A DNA stretch of 64,000 bases from Bradyrhizobium embrapense (GTDB lineage: Bacteria; Pseudomonadota; Alphaproteobacteria; Rhizobiales; Xanthobacteraceae). Shown here piece by piece: positions 1 to 8,804 of the stretch; position 1 is the first letter of the stretch, and every line of letters starts with the position of its first letter. The stretch is taken from NCBI RefSeq assembly GCF_001189235.2, contig NZ_LFIP02000003.1, positions 310,001 to 374,000 of the forward strand, read 5' to 3'. Under the pieces are notes generated by a model. The model saw only the letters and a program-made list of their open reading frames with translations, had not been told where the DNA came from and made no database searches. The translations under genes were made by a program, and so were the position numbers.

Positions 1-11
1 GGAGATGCGCC

Positions 12-206
12 ATGGTCCGTCAGGACACCGGCTATATGCCTCGCGAAAATCCCTGCGCGCAATGCGGCAAGCCGATCGCCCGGCCCGATTGGGTGGAACA
101 CAGCGAGGGGCGCACGTCGTTCCTGTGGAATTGCCGCGCCTGCAATTACCGCTTCGAGGCGATCGCGATCTACGACACCGCGCAACTCACGCCGCTCGCC
201 GCCTGA
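12..206 (+). CDS. Small zinc-ribbon-like protein
   Basis: A 64-residue protein with two CxxC pairs (CAQC near residue 16 and CRAC near residue 42) about 25 residues apart, the layout of a rubredoxin-like zinc ribbon that would bind one zinc ion. There is no signal peptide or membrane segment, so it is probably cytoplasmic. A GGAG sits at positions 1-4, close to the ATG, and supports this start. The downstream neighbour is the histidine kinase gene on the opposite strand, tail to tail, so no operon can be inferred. The specific function is not recognised; a nucleic-acid or protein-binding role is only a guess from the fold. Confidence 0.75.
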   Translation: MVRQDTGYMPRENPCAQCGKPIARPDWVEHSEGRTSFLWNCRACNYRFEAIAIYDTAQLTPLAA

Positions 207-250
207 TGTCTTGATGATCGGTCCGCTTCGCGCCGATCAGCTCCGGCTGA

Positions 251-1609
251 TCAGGCTGCGGATTTCCGCGGCGGGTGCAGCAGCTGCTGCCGCGTCGGCA
301 ATTCGATCCGGACCACCAGCCCATGCGGCTTGCGATCGTGCAGCGACAACGTGCCGCCATGCGCGAGCACGATGGCGTTGGCGATCGACAGGCCAAGGCC
401 GAAGCCCTCGGCCTCGTCCATGTTGCGCGCCTGGTCGCCGCGCACGAACGGCTCCAGCACGCTTGCCTTGTGCGCGTCCGAAATGCCGGGACCGTCATCC
501 TCGATGTCGATGACGAGGCGATCCGGCTGGACGTCGAGGCGAACCGCGACTTCGCCGCCGAAGCGCACGGCATTGTCGACCAGGTTGGTGATGCTGCGAT
601 GCAGGTCGGCCGGCCGCGCGGTCGCCATCGCGTGCTGCGGACCCTCATAGCTGACCTTGTGTCCCATGTCGGCGAACTGGTCGGTGACGAGGTGCAGCGT
701 ACTCGCGATGTCGACCAGCGTCATCTCCTCGAGCTTGCGGTCGTTGCGCAGGAACGACAGCACCGATTCCAGCATCGAGCGCATCTGGTCGAGGTCGCGC
801 AGCATGCGGTGGCGATGGGCCTCGTCCTCGATGAATTCGGCGCGCAGCCGCATCCGCGTGATCGGCGTGCGCAGGTCGTGGCTGATGGCGGCCAGCATCT
901 TGGTGCGGTCGTCGATCAATGCCGTGATGCGCTCGCGCATCCGGTTCAGCGCCTTGGCCAGCGAGCGGATCTCCTCGGGACCGCGTTCGGGCAGCGGCGC
1001 CGCCGCGCCGTTCAGGCTGAAGGTCTCCGCGGCCTTGACGAAGGACGACAGCGGCGCCGTCAGCGCCCAGGCCGCCCACAGGCCGAGCAGGGTGACGCTG
1101 ATGACGGCGAACAGCACCGTCATCATCCACGGCCCGCCCCAGAATGGCCTGATGTGCTGGTCCGGCATCAGGTTCGCGGCGAACATGCCGCCGTCAGGCA
1201 GGCGGATGGCGACGCGGCGGATCTCGTTGTCATGCGGCGTGCCGCCCGCCTCGCGCGGCAGCTGGAAGACGCGATAGCCGGCGCCGAGCCGGCGCAGCGC
1301 ATGGAGGTTCGGCGTGTCGGTCTCGGTGAGGCCGCTGGCATCGGACGTGAAGTCACCGATCGCGAGCTGCGGGAACGCTCTGATGATGTCGGCCTGCAGC
1401 CGCGGCCGCTCCGATGCCGGGGCATGCCCGAGCAGCTGCGCGGTGGCGGCGAGCTGGGTGTGCCACCGGTCGGACGGCTCCGGCCGGTCCGGGCGATGGA
1501 TCAGGAAGGTAGCGGTGATGATCAGGTGCAGCGCGACGATCGAGACGACGACCAGCGCCGCCATCTGGGCGCCGATCCCCCGCAGACTCAGCACGCGCAG
1601 CAGCTTCAT
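251..1609 (-). CDS. Sensor histidine kinase (EnvZ-like)
   Basis: Inner-membrane sensor kinase of 452 residues that would phosphorylate the response regulator encoded just upstream. Visible parts in order: TM1 at about 14-37, a periplasmic sensor region of about 120 residues, TM2 at 161-185, a HAMP linker, the H-box AISHDLRTPITRMRL with phospho-accepting His244, an N-box SITNLVDNAVRFG, and G-boxes DDGPGISD and GFGLGLSIANA. This is the EnvZ/class I layout. The ATG lies 2 bp after the regulator stop codon, so the two are certainly co-transcribed and probably translationally coupled. The signal sensed cannot be read from the sequence. Confidence 0.93.
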   Translation of the reverse strand: MKLLRVLSLRGIGAQMAALVVVSIVALHLIITATFLIHRPDRPEPSDRWHTQLAATAQLLGHAPASERPRLQADIIRAFPQLAIGDFTSDASGLTETDTPNLHALRRLGAGYRVFQLPREAGGTPHDNEIRRVAIRLPDGGMFAANLMPDQHIRPFWGGPWMMTVLFAVISVTLLGLWAAWALTAPLSSFVKAAETFSLNGAAAPLPERGPEEIRSLAKALNRMRERITALIDDRTKMLAAISHDLRTPITRMRLRAEFIEDEAHRHRMLRDLDQMRSMLESVLSFLRNDRKLEEMTLVDIASTLHLVTDQFADMGHKVSYEGPQHAMATARPADLHRSITNLVDNAVRFGGEVAVRLDVQPDRLVIDIEDDGPGISDAHKASVLEPFVRGDQARNMDEAEGFGLGLSIANAIVLAHGGTLSLHDRKPHGLVVRIELPTRQQLLHPPRKSAA

Positions 1610-1611
1610 GG

Positions 1612-2349
1612 TCAGTTGCTCGTGGCGGCAACCGCCTCCACCCTCGGAGTGAACACATAGCCGCCGGACCGCACCGTCTTGATCATGGTGGCTTCCTGCG
1701 GATCGGGCTCGATCTTGCGTCTGATACGGCTGACCAAGACGTCGATCGATCGCTCGAATGAGCCGGCGCTGCGGCCCTGCGTCAGGTCGAGCAGGCTGTC
1801 GCGCGACAGCACGCGGCCGGGCCGCTCGCAGAAGGTGCGCAGCAGGTCGAACTCGGCGCTGGTCATGGCGACGCGCGCCCCTTCGGGATTGCGCAGCTCG
1901 CGCAGACGGATGTCGATGCGCCAGCCGAGGAAGGTCAGCGTGGTCGCACCCTCGATCGCGCTGGCGTTGCGCGCGGCGGCCTGCCGGCGCAGCACCGCGT
2001 TGATCCGCGCCAGCAGCTCGCGCGGGTTGAACGGCTTGGCGAGGTAATCGTCGGCGCCCATCTCGAGGCCGAGGATGCGGTCGACGTCCTCGCCGCGCGC
2101 GGTCAGCATGATGATCGGCGTCTGCGACTCCGCGCGCACCTTGCGGCACAGGCTGAGGCCGTCCTCGCCCGGCAACATGACGTCGAGCACCAGGAGATCC
2201 ACGCGGTGGTCGGTCATGGCCTTGGCCATTTCACGGCCGTCGGAAGCGGTCGTGACATGGCAGGAATTGGTGCGGAGATATTTTGCGATGAGAGACCGCG
2301 TTTCGCGGTCGTCCTCGACGACGAGGATATTGGGCGCAGCCTGGGTCAT
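1612..2349 (-). CDS. OmpR-family response regulator
   Basis: A 245-residue two-component regulator. The receiver domain (about 1-120) carries the acidic pair E12/D13, phospho-acceptor Asp56 in LLVLDVMLPGEDG, Thr83 in MLTARGED and Lys105 in LAKPF. The rest is an OmpR/PhoB winged-helix DNA-binding domain ending in the usual RTVRSGGYVF wing. Its length and motifs are normal for the family. It is the first gene of a two-gene unit with the kinase. The 288-bp gap upstream separates it from a divergent PRC-barrel gene and probably holds both promoters. Target genes are unknown; an envelope or osmotic role would follow only from family resemblance to OmpR. Confidence 0.95.
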   Translation of the reverse strand: MTQAAPNILVVEDDRETRSLIAKYLRTNSCHVTTASDGREMAKAMTDHRVDLLVLDVMLPGEDGLSLCRKVRAESQTPIIMLTARGEDVDRILGLEMGADDYLAKPFNPRELLARINAVLRRQAAARNASAIEGATTLTFLGWRIDIRLRELRNPEGARVAMTSAEFDLLRTFCERPGRVLSRDSLLDLTQGRSAGSFERSIDVLVSRIRRKIEPDPQEATMIKTVRSGGYVFTPRVEAVAATSN

Positions 2350-2637
2350 ACCGATCTTTTTGTCCGTGATTCGGGGGAAGGCGGCTCAGGAATTTTGTTT
2401 CAGTGTATGTCTGAAATCTTGCCCGGCATAACGAGTTAACAGGTTGGCACCGTGGAGAAAAGTTAGCGTTCTGTCATCAAGCCTAATCGGTTGAAATCCG
2501 GGTAGAACTGTCCCATGGCGCGCGTCGGTCCCGCGGCGCCATGGCGGCCCGGAAAAGGGAAGGGCGGCTGTCATATCCAGTGCCGGAACCCGTTACCCGG
2601 GCGCCGCGTTGTTTCTCTTTCAGGCCAGGAGGGTGAG

Positions 2638-3015
2638 ATGGCTGTCGAGGTCAGGACAAGGCCGCATCAGCTCATTGCAAGCGATCGCGTCGAGGGGACG
2701 GCGGTGCGCCGGACCAATGGCGACATGATCGGCCATATCGAACGGCTGATGATCGACAAGATCTCGGGCAAGGTGTCGTACGCGGTGCTGAGCTTCGGCG
2801 GCTTCCTCGGTATCGGATCCAATCTGATTCCGCTGCCTTGGGGCCGGCTGCACTACAACCCCAAATTCGAGGCTTACGAGCTCGACATCGAGGACGACGA
2901 ATTGAAGCGTGCGCCCTCGTTCCGTGCCGACAAGGACTTCGATTGGGGCGACCGCTCGCAGGAAGTCGAGCTGCATCGCTTCTACGGCGTGCCGCCCTAT
3001 TGGGGCGGCTTCTGA
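2638..3015 (+). CDS. PRC-barrel domain protein
   Basis: A 125-residue cytoplasmic protein made almost wholly of a PRC-barrel domain: RVEGTAVRRTNGDMIGHIERLMID followed by the typical GFLGIGSNLIPLPW turn. PRC-barrels occur in photosynthetic reaction centre H subunits and in RimM, and widely as small stress-linked proteins in rhizobia. The ATG at 2638 is chosen because AGGAGG lies just upstream (2627-2632); longer in-frame starts have no such signal. A second PRC-barrel gene with a signal peptide follows about 320 bp downstream on the same strand. The function is unknown; conserved tryptophans and aromatic residues near the C-terminus are notable. Confidence 0.88.
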   Translation: MAVEVRTRPHQLIASDRVEGTAVRRTNGDMIGHIERLMIDKISGKVSYAVLSFGGFLGIGSNLIPLPWGRLHYNPKFEAYELDIEDDELKRAPSFRADKDFDWGDRSQEVELHRFYGVPPYWGGF

Positions 3016-3339
3016 GCGAGGCACGTCACGCTCGATCAGCTTTCGTAGCGCGGGGTTCGCCGGGACGGTTGGTGAGCCAAACATCGTCACATCAGGGACT
3101 GCGCGCCCGGTGCAGCGGTGAGGCTCAACCGCAGCTTGCTCGAGAGATCGCGATCGCTGTCGTCAAGGACCGCAACGTCCATGCGTTGCAATATGCGCAG
3201 CTTTCGGGCGTATCGTCTCGACGGCGTTCCAGGGCATGCGTTCCCAAACCTCGGGCGGCGTTTGGGCGCAGGCCGATTAGGAACGGTCGCGCACATCACG
3301 AGTTTTCCCAGCATCGATTTTGCGAACTGAGGAGAGCGC
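3016..3339. other. Intergenic region, no gene seen
   Basis: 324 bp between the two PRC-barrel genes. Short open frames exist, but their composition is Arg/Ser rich and they have no ribosome site or recognisable motif, so none is called. The region presumably holds the promoter of the second PRC-barrel gene. I see no strong hairpin. Confidence 0.5.
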
Positions 3340-3858
3340 ATGATGTTGATCAAATCCATCGTTGCCGGCGTGGCCGGCTCCGCACTGCTTGCGACCGTTG
3401 CGTTTGCGCAGGCACCCGCTGACAAAGGCGACAAGATGGCTCCTGCGGCAACGACAACGGCCACGTCGCCGAGCTCGTACAAGGGCGACTGGCGCGCCTC
3501 GAAGGTCGTCGGCCTCAGCGTGTATAACGACAGCAACGAGAGCGTCGGCTCGATCAATGACCTTCTGATGGACAAGGGTGGTGCCATCAAGGCGGTCGTG
3601 ATCGGCGTCGGCGGCTTCCTTGGCGTCGGCGAGCATCTGGTCGCCGTGCCGCTCGACAAGGTGAAGTTCGTCAACGAGCCCGTCGCCTCGACCAGCGCGG
3701 CAAACACTGGCAGCACCAACAAGTCGACGACCACCACGGGCGCGGCGCCCGCGGCCACCACGTCGAAGACGAATCCCTGGTATCCGGATCACGCGGTGTT
3801 CAGCGCGACCAAGGATGAGCTGAAGGCGATGCCCGAGTTCAAATACACGACCGAGTAA
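3340..3858 (+). CDS. Secreted PRC-barrel domain protein
   Basis: A 172-residue protein with a clear Sec signal peptide (MMLIKSIVAGVAGSALLATV, cleavage expected after AFA-Q), then a Thr/Ala-rich stretch and a PRC-barrel (residues about 55-110) with the GGFLGVGEHLVAVPLDKV motif. A low-complexity Ser/Thr/Asn insert follows before the C-terminal YPDHAVFSATKDELKAMPEF. The paralogous relation with the upstream PRC-barrel gene is visible in the shared GGFLGxG turn. It is likely periplasmic. GAGGAGA just before the ATG supports the start. The physiological role is unknown. Confidence 0.87.
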   Translation: MMLIKSIVAGVAGSALLATVAFAQAPADKGDKMAPAATTTATSPSSYKGDWRASKVVGLSVYNDSNESVGSINDLLMDKGGAIKAVVIGVGGFLGVGEHLVAVPLDKVKFVNEPVASTSAANTGSTNKSTTTTGAAPAATTSKTNPWYPDHAVFSATKDELKAMPEFKYTTE

Positions 3859-3883
3859 CCCGGATCGCGTTGCCTGAAAGTCG

Positions 3884-3910
3884 AATGCGCCCGGCGATGC
3901 CGGGCGCATT
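3884..3910. terminator. Hairpin between convergent genes
   Basis: Inverted repeat AATGCGCCCGGC-GAT-GCCGGGCGCATT, a near-perfect long stem with a three-base loop, followed by TTGTC on the plus strand. It lies between the stop of the secreted PRC-barrel gene and the end of the convergent glycerophosphodiesterase gene and could terminate both. Confidence 0.75.
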
Positions 3911-3945
3911 TGTCAATGGGGTGAACGACAGCTCCCTTGTGGGCG

Positions 3946-5406
3946 TCACCAGCCGAGCTCACGCAAATACGCAGCGCGGGCGGCGACGCCGGTGTGGGTG
4001 AAATCGGTGAACACTCCGTCGACGCCGAGACGGAAGAACTTCAGATATTCCTGGCTCGGATCGCCGCGGTAGTCGGCAGCCAGATATTTCTTCTCGTTCC
4101 GGAACGTGAAGACATGCACGAACAGGCCGAGCTTGTGCGCGTCGGCGATGACGCTGGTTGGCTCCTGCGTCGAAGCTTCCGCCGTCGATCCCTTGGTGGG
4201 CTTGCCGTCGGCGCCGCTGTCCTTCCACGGTGAGATCTTGTAGGGCACGATATAGGCCTTCCACGGACCGATGCCGTCGGCATAGGTCTTGATATCGGCG
4301 AGGCCCTCGGGCGTCAGCATCGCATCGAAGGTGCGGCCGTCACCCGCAACCGTCCAGTCATACGGACGGGAATTGGCGATGTTGTTGAGCAGCACCTTGC
4401 CGGTCTTGAAGTCGACGCCGTTGCCGTCGATCAGCTGGACCTGCCGGGTTTCCAGTCCGTGACCGCGCATGTATTTCAGGCTGCCGGGCTCGAAGCTCTG
4501 CACGATGATCGGCGCGTCTTTCGCGTTGAGGCCGTTCTCCTTGATGATCTTGATCAGGGCGTCCTCGAGCGGGCGGCTGCCGGGCGCGCCGCAACCATTG
4601 GCGATGGCCTGGGCATTGTTCCAGGTCGGGTTCTTGGTTTCCGGATAGACCGAGATCGTGCGCCCCGTCGCCTTGCTCTTGGCCTTGGCGATGTCGATGA
4701 TGTCCTGGAAACTGATGATCGGAAACTTGCCGTTGAACAGTTTCGGCCGTTCGTTGGCCGCATCATAGGTGGTGCCGGCGATCCATTCTCTCAGCTCAGC
4801 CATGGTGAAATCGGTGATCGACCAGTCATTGGTATGGTCGTCGCCATCGACGATCAGCGCCTTCAGCACCGATTTCGGATCGGCCGGGTCGACGAGATCG
4901 GTGGGATATTCAACGGGGCCGCTGGTCGAGGTTTGCGCCCATTTCACCTTGACCGGAACGCCCGGCACGGTGCGCTTGCGCTTAGCGACTTCCGGATTGG
5001 TCTTCGCCACCTCGGCGACGTTGGTGTTGTCGCCGAGCCATGGATTGTGGCGCGCCACCAGCACGCAATCCTTGGTCAGATGCAGGTCCTCCTCGAGCGA
5101 GTCGGTGCCGAGGTCGGCGGCAAGTTCATACGATGCCTCGGTCTCCTCGGGCACCAGGCCCGGCACGCCGCGATGCCCGATCACGAGCGGCAGCTTGCCG
5201 TCGACGGTCAGGAATGGTTTCGCGCCTGATGGCGCCGCGCCGGTTTGCGCCGATGCCATCGACGGCGGCAGAACGGCCAGGGCCGCCACACCCAGCAGCA
5301 TCGCGCCAACATGCACCTTCCGTCGCGAACGAATCTGCTTCACGGCCAAGTCTCCATCTTTTCTGCGGCTCGATGCCACAAGGTCCGGGCTGCTGTCTTG
5401 TCTCAA
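3946..5406 (-). CDS. Secreted glycerophosphodiester phosphodiesterase
   Basis: Up to 486 residues. The GDPD TIM-barrel begins at VIGHRGVPGLVPEET and continues with the metal and catalytic residues in LEEDLHLTKDCVLVARHN (an ExD pair and a second His). It closes with GVDGVFTDF near the C-terminus. The family hydrolyses glycerophosphodiesters to glycerol-3-phosphate and an alcohol. A positively charged start and hydrophobic core (VGAMLLGVAALAVLPPSMASAQ) form a Sec signal, so the enzyme is periplasmic or secreted. The upstream ATG at 5406 gives a long leader; a GTG at 5343 preceded by GGAGA would give 465 residues and is at least as likely. It is a long GlpQ-type enzyme, and it may serve phosphate or lipid scavenging. 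Confidence 0.92.
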   Translation of the reverse strand: MRQDSSPDLVASSRRKDGDLAVKQIRSRRKVHVGAMLLGVAALAVLPPSMASAQTGAAPSGAKPFLTVDGKLPLVIGHRGVPGLVPEETEASYELAADLGTDSLEEDLHLTKDCVLVARHNPWLGDNTNVAEVAKTNPEVAKRKRTVPGVPVKVKWAQTSTSGPVEYPTDLVDPADPKSVLKALIVDGDDHTNDWSITDFTMAELREWIAGTTYDAANERPKLFNGKFPIISFQDIIDIAKAKSKATGRTISVYPETKNPTWNNAQAIANGCGAPGSRPLEDALIKIIKENGLNAKDAPIIVQSFEPGSLKYMRGHGLETRQVQLIDGNGVDFKTGKVLLNNIANSRPYDWTVAGDGRTFDAMLTPEGLADIKTYADGIGPWKAYIVPYKISPWKDSGADGKPTKGSTAEASTQEPTSVIADAHKLGLFVHVFTFRNEKKYLAADYRGDPSQEYLKFFRLGVDGVFTDFTHTGVAARAAYLRELGW

Positions 5407-5515
5407 TCTTCTGACAGTCCGATGACTGTTGGCCGGGGCGGGCCGTCAAAAGCATTGAGATGCGCCCGGGGCAGCACGCTGGTCATCGTGGCACGCAGCC
5501 AGACGCCGCGCATTG

Positions 5516-6487
5516 TCAACGCTCGATCCGGACGCTCATGCCGGGCTCGAGACCTTCCGCGGCGCCTGCGGGATCGAGACGCAGGCGCAACGTGTTGCGG
5601 TCGTGATCGCCGATCACGCGCTCGGCCTGCCAGGTGGCGAACACCCCGAGCGGCCGCAATTCAGTGATGGCAGCCTTGGTGGTGGCGCCGGAACCGTTCG
5701 GTATCACGCTCACGGTCTTGCCCATCGCAAGGCCGTCCAGATGGTCCTCGCGCACATTGAACGACAGCCATTGCTTGCCGGCCGCCGCAATCATCAGGAT
5801 CGGCTGACCCGCACGCACGTTCTCGCCGACTTCGGCCGCGATCACGCTGACCACGCCGTCGACCGGTGCGCGCAGCACCATCTTGTCGAGACGGCGCTCG
5901 AGCACCGCGACGGCGGCCGCGGCCGCCTGCACTTGTGCGTCGGCGATGGCGCGTTCCTCCTTGGTCGGTCCCGCGACGGCGGCATCGTAATTGGCCTGGG
6001 CCGCGGCCACGCCGGCGCGCGCGGCGGCAACGTCGTTCCCGGACTGGTCGAGCGCCTGCTGGGTTTCAAAACTTTGGCTCGCCAGCGTGGTGATCCGCTT
6101 GAGCTGCGTCTCAACATAGTCGAGGCGCGAATTGGCCTTGGAGATCGCGGCTTTCAGCGCATCGATCTGCTCGCGCCGGACGCCGGCATAGACGTTGTTG
6201 CGGCTCGCCACCGCGGCGGCGAGCGCGGCCCGCGCCTGGTCCGCCTGTGCGGTCAGCTCGACGGCGGAAAGCTTGGCGAGGACGTCGCCGGCGTGCACCT
6301 GCGCGCCTTTCTCGACCGCGATCGACACCAGCTGGCCGTTCACTTCCGGTTCGATCCTGACCTCGGTCGAGCGGACCACGCCGACGATTGCGAGCGCCGG
6401 CGTCGCGTGGCTCTCGGCATAGACCAGCGCACCCGCGACGAGCACGAGCGGGATCGCAACAATGGCGACGCGCCTAGCGTTGGGCAT
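5516..6487 (-). CDS. HlyD-family periplasmic adaptor (second of operon)
   Basis: 323 residues: an N-terminal membrane anchor (about 8-24), a barrel-sandwich half (VNGQLVSIAVEKGAQVHAGDVL), long alanine-rich coiled-coil helices, the second lipoyl half (VLRAPVDGVVSVI) and a beta-barrel ending in LEPGMSVRIER. This is the membrane-fusion protein of an export system. Its ATG overlaps the end of the permease gene by 14 bp, so it is the last gene of a three-gene operon. It parallels the first gene of the operon in design, and both share a PTKEERAIA / YTKEERAIA stretch in the helical hairpin. The substrate is unknown. Confidence 0.92.
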   Translation of the reverse strand: MPNARRVAIVAIPLVLVAGALVYAESHATPALAIVGVVRSTEVRIEPEVNGQLVSIAVEKGAQVHAGDVLAKLSAVELTAQADQARAALAAAVASRNNVYAGVRREQIDALKAAISKANSRLDYVETQLKRITTLASQSFETQQALDQSGNDVAAARAGVAAAQANYDAAVAGPTKEERAIADAQVQAAAAAVAVLERRLDKMVLRAPVDGVVSVIAAEVGENVRAGQPILMIAAAGKQWLSFNVREDHLDGLAMGKTVSVIPNGSGATTKAAITELRPLGVFATWQAERVIGDHDRNTLRLRLDPAGAAEGLEPGMSVRIER

Positions 6488-8804
6488 GTTGCTGTCCTCT
6501 CTTGAACACCAGCGCGGAGATCACGGCGAGCACGAAATAGCCGAGCGCCAGGCACCATAGCCTGAGCCAGTCGTGCGAGACCTCCCAGAGGCTGGCGCCG
6601 AGCTGGTTGATGCGCACGAGGCCGTCGATCGCCGAGTCCGCGGGGAACAGCCGGCCGAGCGCCGTCGCCGCAGGGGGGATGGCCTCGCGCGGCCATGCGA
6701 AGCCGGCGGTGAAGAATTGCGGCAGGCTGGTTGCCAGCAGCAGGATGGTGGCGTTCTCCGGCCGTGTGAACCAGGCGCCGATCGCCTGCCCCAGGAAGCT
6801 CGTCGCCAGCAGGAAGACGGTCGCCAGCGCGAAGATCTGCGGCAGATGGCCCAGCGTCGAAAAGCCATAGATCCGCGGCAGCACGATCAGATACAGCGCG
6901 AGCGCCGGCAGATAGAGGGTCAGATGGGCCACGCTGCGACCGAGCACGCCCGCGACCGTGCTGCGGGAGTTCGCCAGCGCCGTGCCGGTCAGCATCGCCG
7001 CGCCGATCAGCAGCGTCTGTTGCAGGATCAGGATGAACGCCGCCGGGACGATGTAGCTCGCATAGCCGCCGACCGGGTTGAAGATCGGTTGCAGCAGGAC
7101 GTTGGCCGGGCTGAGGCTTGCGAGCTTCGCCTTGACCAGGCTTGCGTCGGCGCGGGCGCCGCGCGACACCAGCTCGGATGTCAGCGTGCCGATCGCGGTG
7201 GCGACGGCGCCTGCGGTCGACCGGAAGATGAACAGATAGGTGGCGTCCGCGTAGACCGGGATGTGCGCGGTGAGGCCCTTGAGCACATCGCGCTCGGTGC
7301 CAGGGGGGATCTGCACGGCGGCAAATGCATAGCCGCGATCGATCGCGCTGCTTGCCTCCGCAAGGGTGCGGGCGCGCACCGTCACGCTCAACGTGCCGCT
7401 GGCGTCGAGCGTCTCGACGATCTGGCGCGAGAGATCGCTGAGATCGTTGTCGACGACTGCAATCGGCAGCTTGCGCAGGATCTGGCTCAGATAAGGCTGC
7501 GGATAATAGATGCCGTAGACCAGCGGCGCGAGGAACAGCAGGCTGAAGGCGCTGCGCGTTCCGAGCACGCGCCGCCACTCCGCCACGAAGGCGCCGCCGA
7601 CGCCGGGTGCGACCTGCTCGCTGACCGCCGGTTCGCTTGGCCGCGCCGCCGCGAACCAGCCCCTGCGCGTCAGGCTCGCCATGCGCAGCAAGGCGAGCGC
7701 GGCAAACAGCAGCGTGAGGCCCGCGAGCGCCGCGAAGGGGATTGCCGATTCCGATGCCGGCAATCCGCGCGCCGCCTGTCCCATCAGGACTGCCATGTAC
7801 CAGCGCAGCGGCAGGATCGCGCTCCAGACCTGTGCGAACGTATTCATGCCGATGATGGGAAAGCCGACACCGGCATATCCGAAGGCAGGGGAGGCGATCA
7901 GGCCGGCAAGGCCGAGCCCGGTCGCGAGGTCGCCGACCAAAAGCTGCAGCAGGGCGCCGAGCGACAGATAAGCGATGATCAGCAGCAGGCCCGCGGCGAT
8001 CATCAGCAGCACGTCGCCCTTGAACGGAATCTGCAGCACGCCCTCGAGGATCAGCGGCTGGGCCAGCATGATCAGGATGAAGATCACGAACAGCGGCGCC
8101 AGCTTGCCGGCGAGTGCGGCGATCGGATCGCCGCCGGCGCTTTCCAGCCACTCGCGCGCATTGCGGCGGCGGAATTCGGAGCCAACCGAATAGCCCGCGG
8201 CGAGCGTGATCACGACGTGGATGATCGTCGGCAGCAGCGCGCGCAGCAGGAATTGCGCATAGTTCTTCTGCGGATTGACCAGCGCGATGGTCTCCGCGGA
8301 TAGCGTTCCCATCGATGCCGGGCCGGGCGCGGCGCGGTTGGCCGGAGCTGCCGCGCTCGCAGCTGCGGACAACACATCGTTCAGGCCCGACGAGGCGATG
8401 CCGGCCGCGGTCAGGAATTGCTGGTTGTAGAAGCCGACCACCTGCGGGCGGCGATCGGCCTTCAGGTCGCGTTCGAAATTCGGCGGGATGAAGATCGCCG
8501 AGATCGCCTTGCCGGACCGGATGTCCTGCACCGCGGTCGCCAGCGAACCGGAATCGTCGACGATCCGCAGACTCGGCGACGCTGCGACGTGCTGCGTCAG
8601 CGCGCGCGAAGTATCCGACTTGTCGGTGTCGACGACGGTGACGCCGAGGCCGCGGATCACCGGTTGGCTGAACACCGTGGTCAGCACCACGAAGGCGAAC
8701 AGCGGCACGCCGAAGATCAAGAGCAATGCCACGCGGTCACCGAGCAGCCACCGCCACTCGCGCTGCGCGACCCGCCAGAATCCGGGCTGCGATGCGAGCC
8801 TCAT
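6474..8804 (-). CDS. Fused double ABC-2 type permease
   Basis: 776 residues, about twice a usual ABC-2 permease. Two homologous halves each start with a membrane helix, a periplasmic domain with the VVDTDKSDTSR / VVDNDLSDLSRQIV motif, then five or six membrane helices (YbhR/YbhS, ABC2_membrane_3 type). The halves join near residue 385. The start codon shares ATGA with the stop of the upstream HlyD gene (8801-8804) and the end overlaps the next HlyD gene. In E. coli-like systems such permeases work with an ATPase (YbhF) and an adaptor (YbhG). Here no ATPase gene is adjacent, so the ATPase must come from elsewhere or the system is unusual. Confidence 0.93.
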   Translation of the reverse strand: MRLASQPGFWRVAQREWRWLLGDRVALLLIFGVPLFAFVVLTTVFSQPVIRGLGVTVVDTDKSDTSRALTQHVAASPSLRIVDDSGSLATAVQDIRSGKAISAIFIPPNFERDLKADRRPQVVGFYNQQFLTAAGIASSGLNDVLSAAASAAAPANRAAPGPASMGTLSAETIALVNPQKNYAQFLLRALLPTIIHVVITLAAGYSVGSEFRRRNAREWLESAGGDPIAALAGKLAPLFVIFILIMLAQPLILEGVLQIPFKGDVLLMIAAGLLLIIAYLSLGALLQLLVGDLATGLGLAGLIASPAFGYAGVGFPIIGMNTFAQVWSAILPLRWYMAVLMGQAARGLPASESAIPFAALAGLTLLFAALALLRMASLTRRGWFAAARPSEPAVSEQVAPGVGGAFVAEWRRVLGTRSAFSLLFLAPLVYGIYYPQPYLSQILRKLPIAVVDNDLSDLSRQIVETLDASGTLSVTVRARTLAEASSAIDRGYAFAAVQIPPGTERDVLKGLTAHIPVYADATYLFIFRSTAGAVATAIGTLTSELVSRGARADASLVKAKLASLSPANVLLQPIFNPVGGYASYIVPAAFILILQQTLLIGAAMLTGTALANSRSTVAGVLGRSVAHLTLYLPALALYLIVLPRIYGFSTLGHLPQIFALATVFLLATSFLGQAIGAWFTRPENATILLLATSLPQFFTAGFAWPREAIPPAATALGRLFPADSAIDGLVRINQLGASLWEVSHDWLRLWCLALGYFVLAVISALVFKRGQQHAQR

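Noticed and set aside
3118-3330. A 70-codon plus-strand frame between the PRC-barrel genes
   Set aside because: It is Arg/Ser rich and has no ribosome site.
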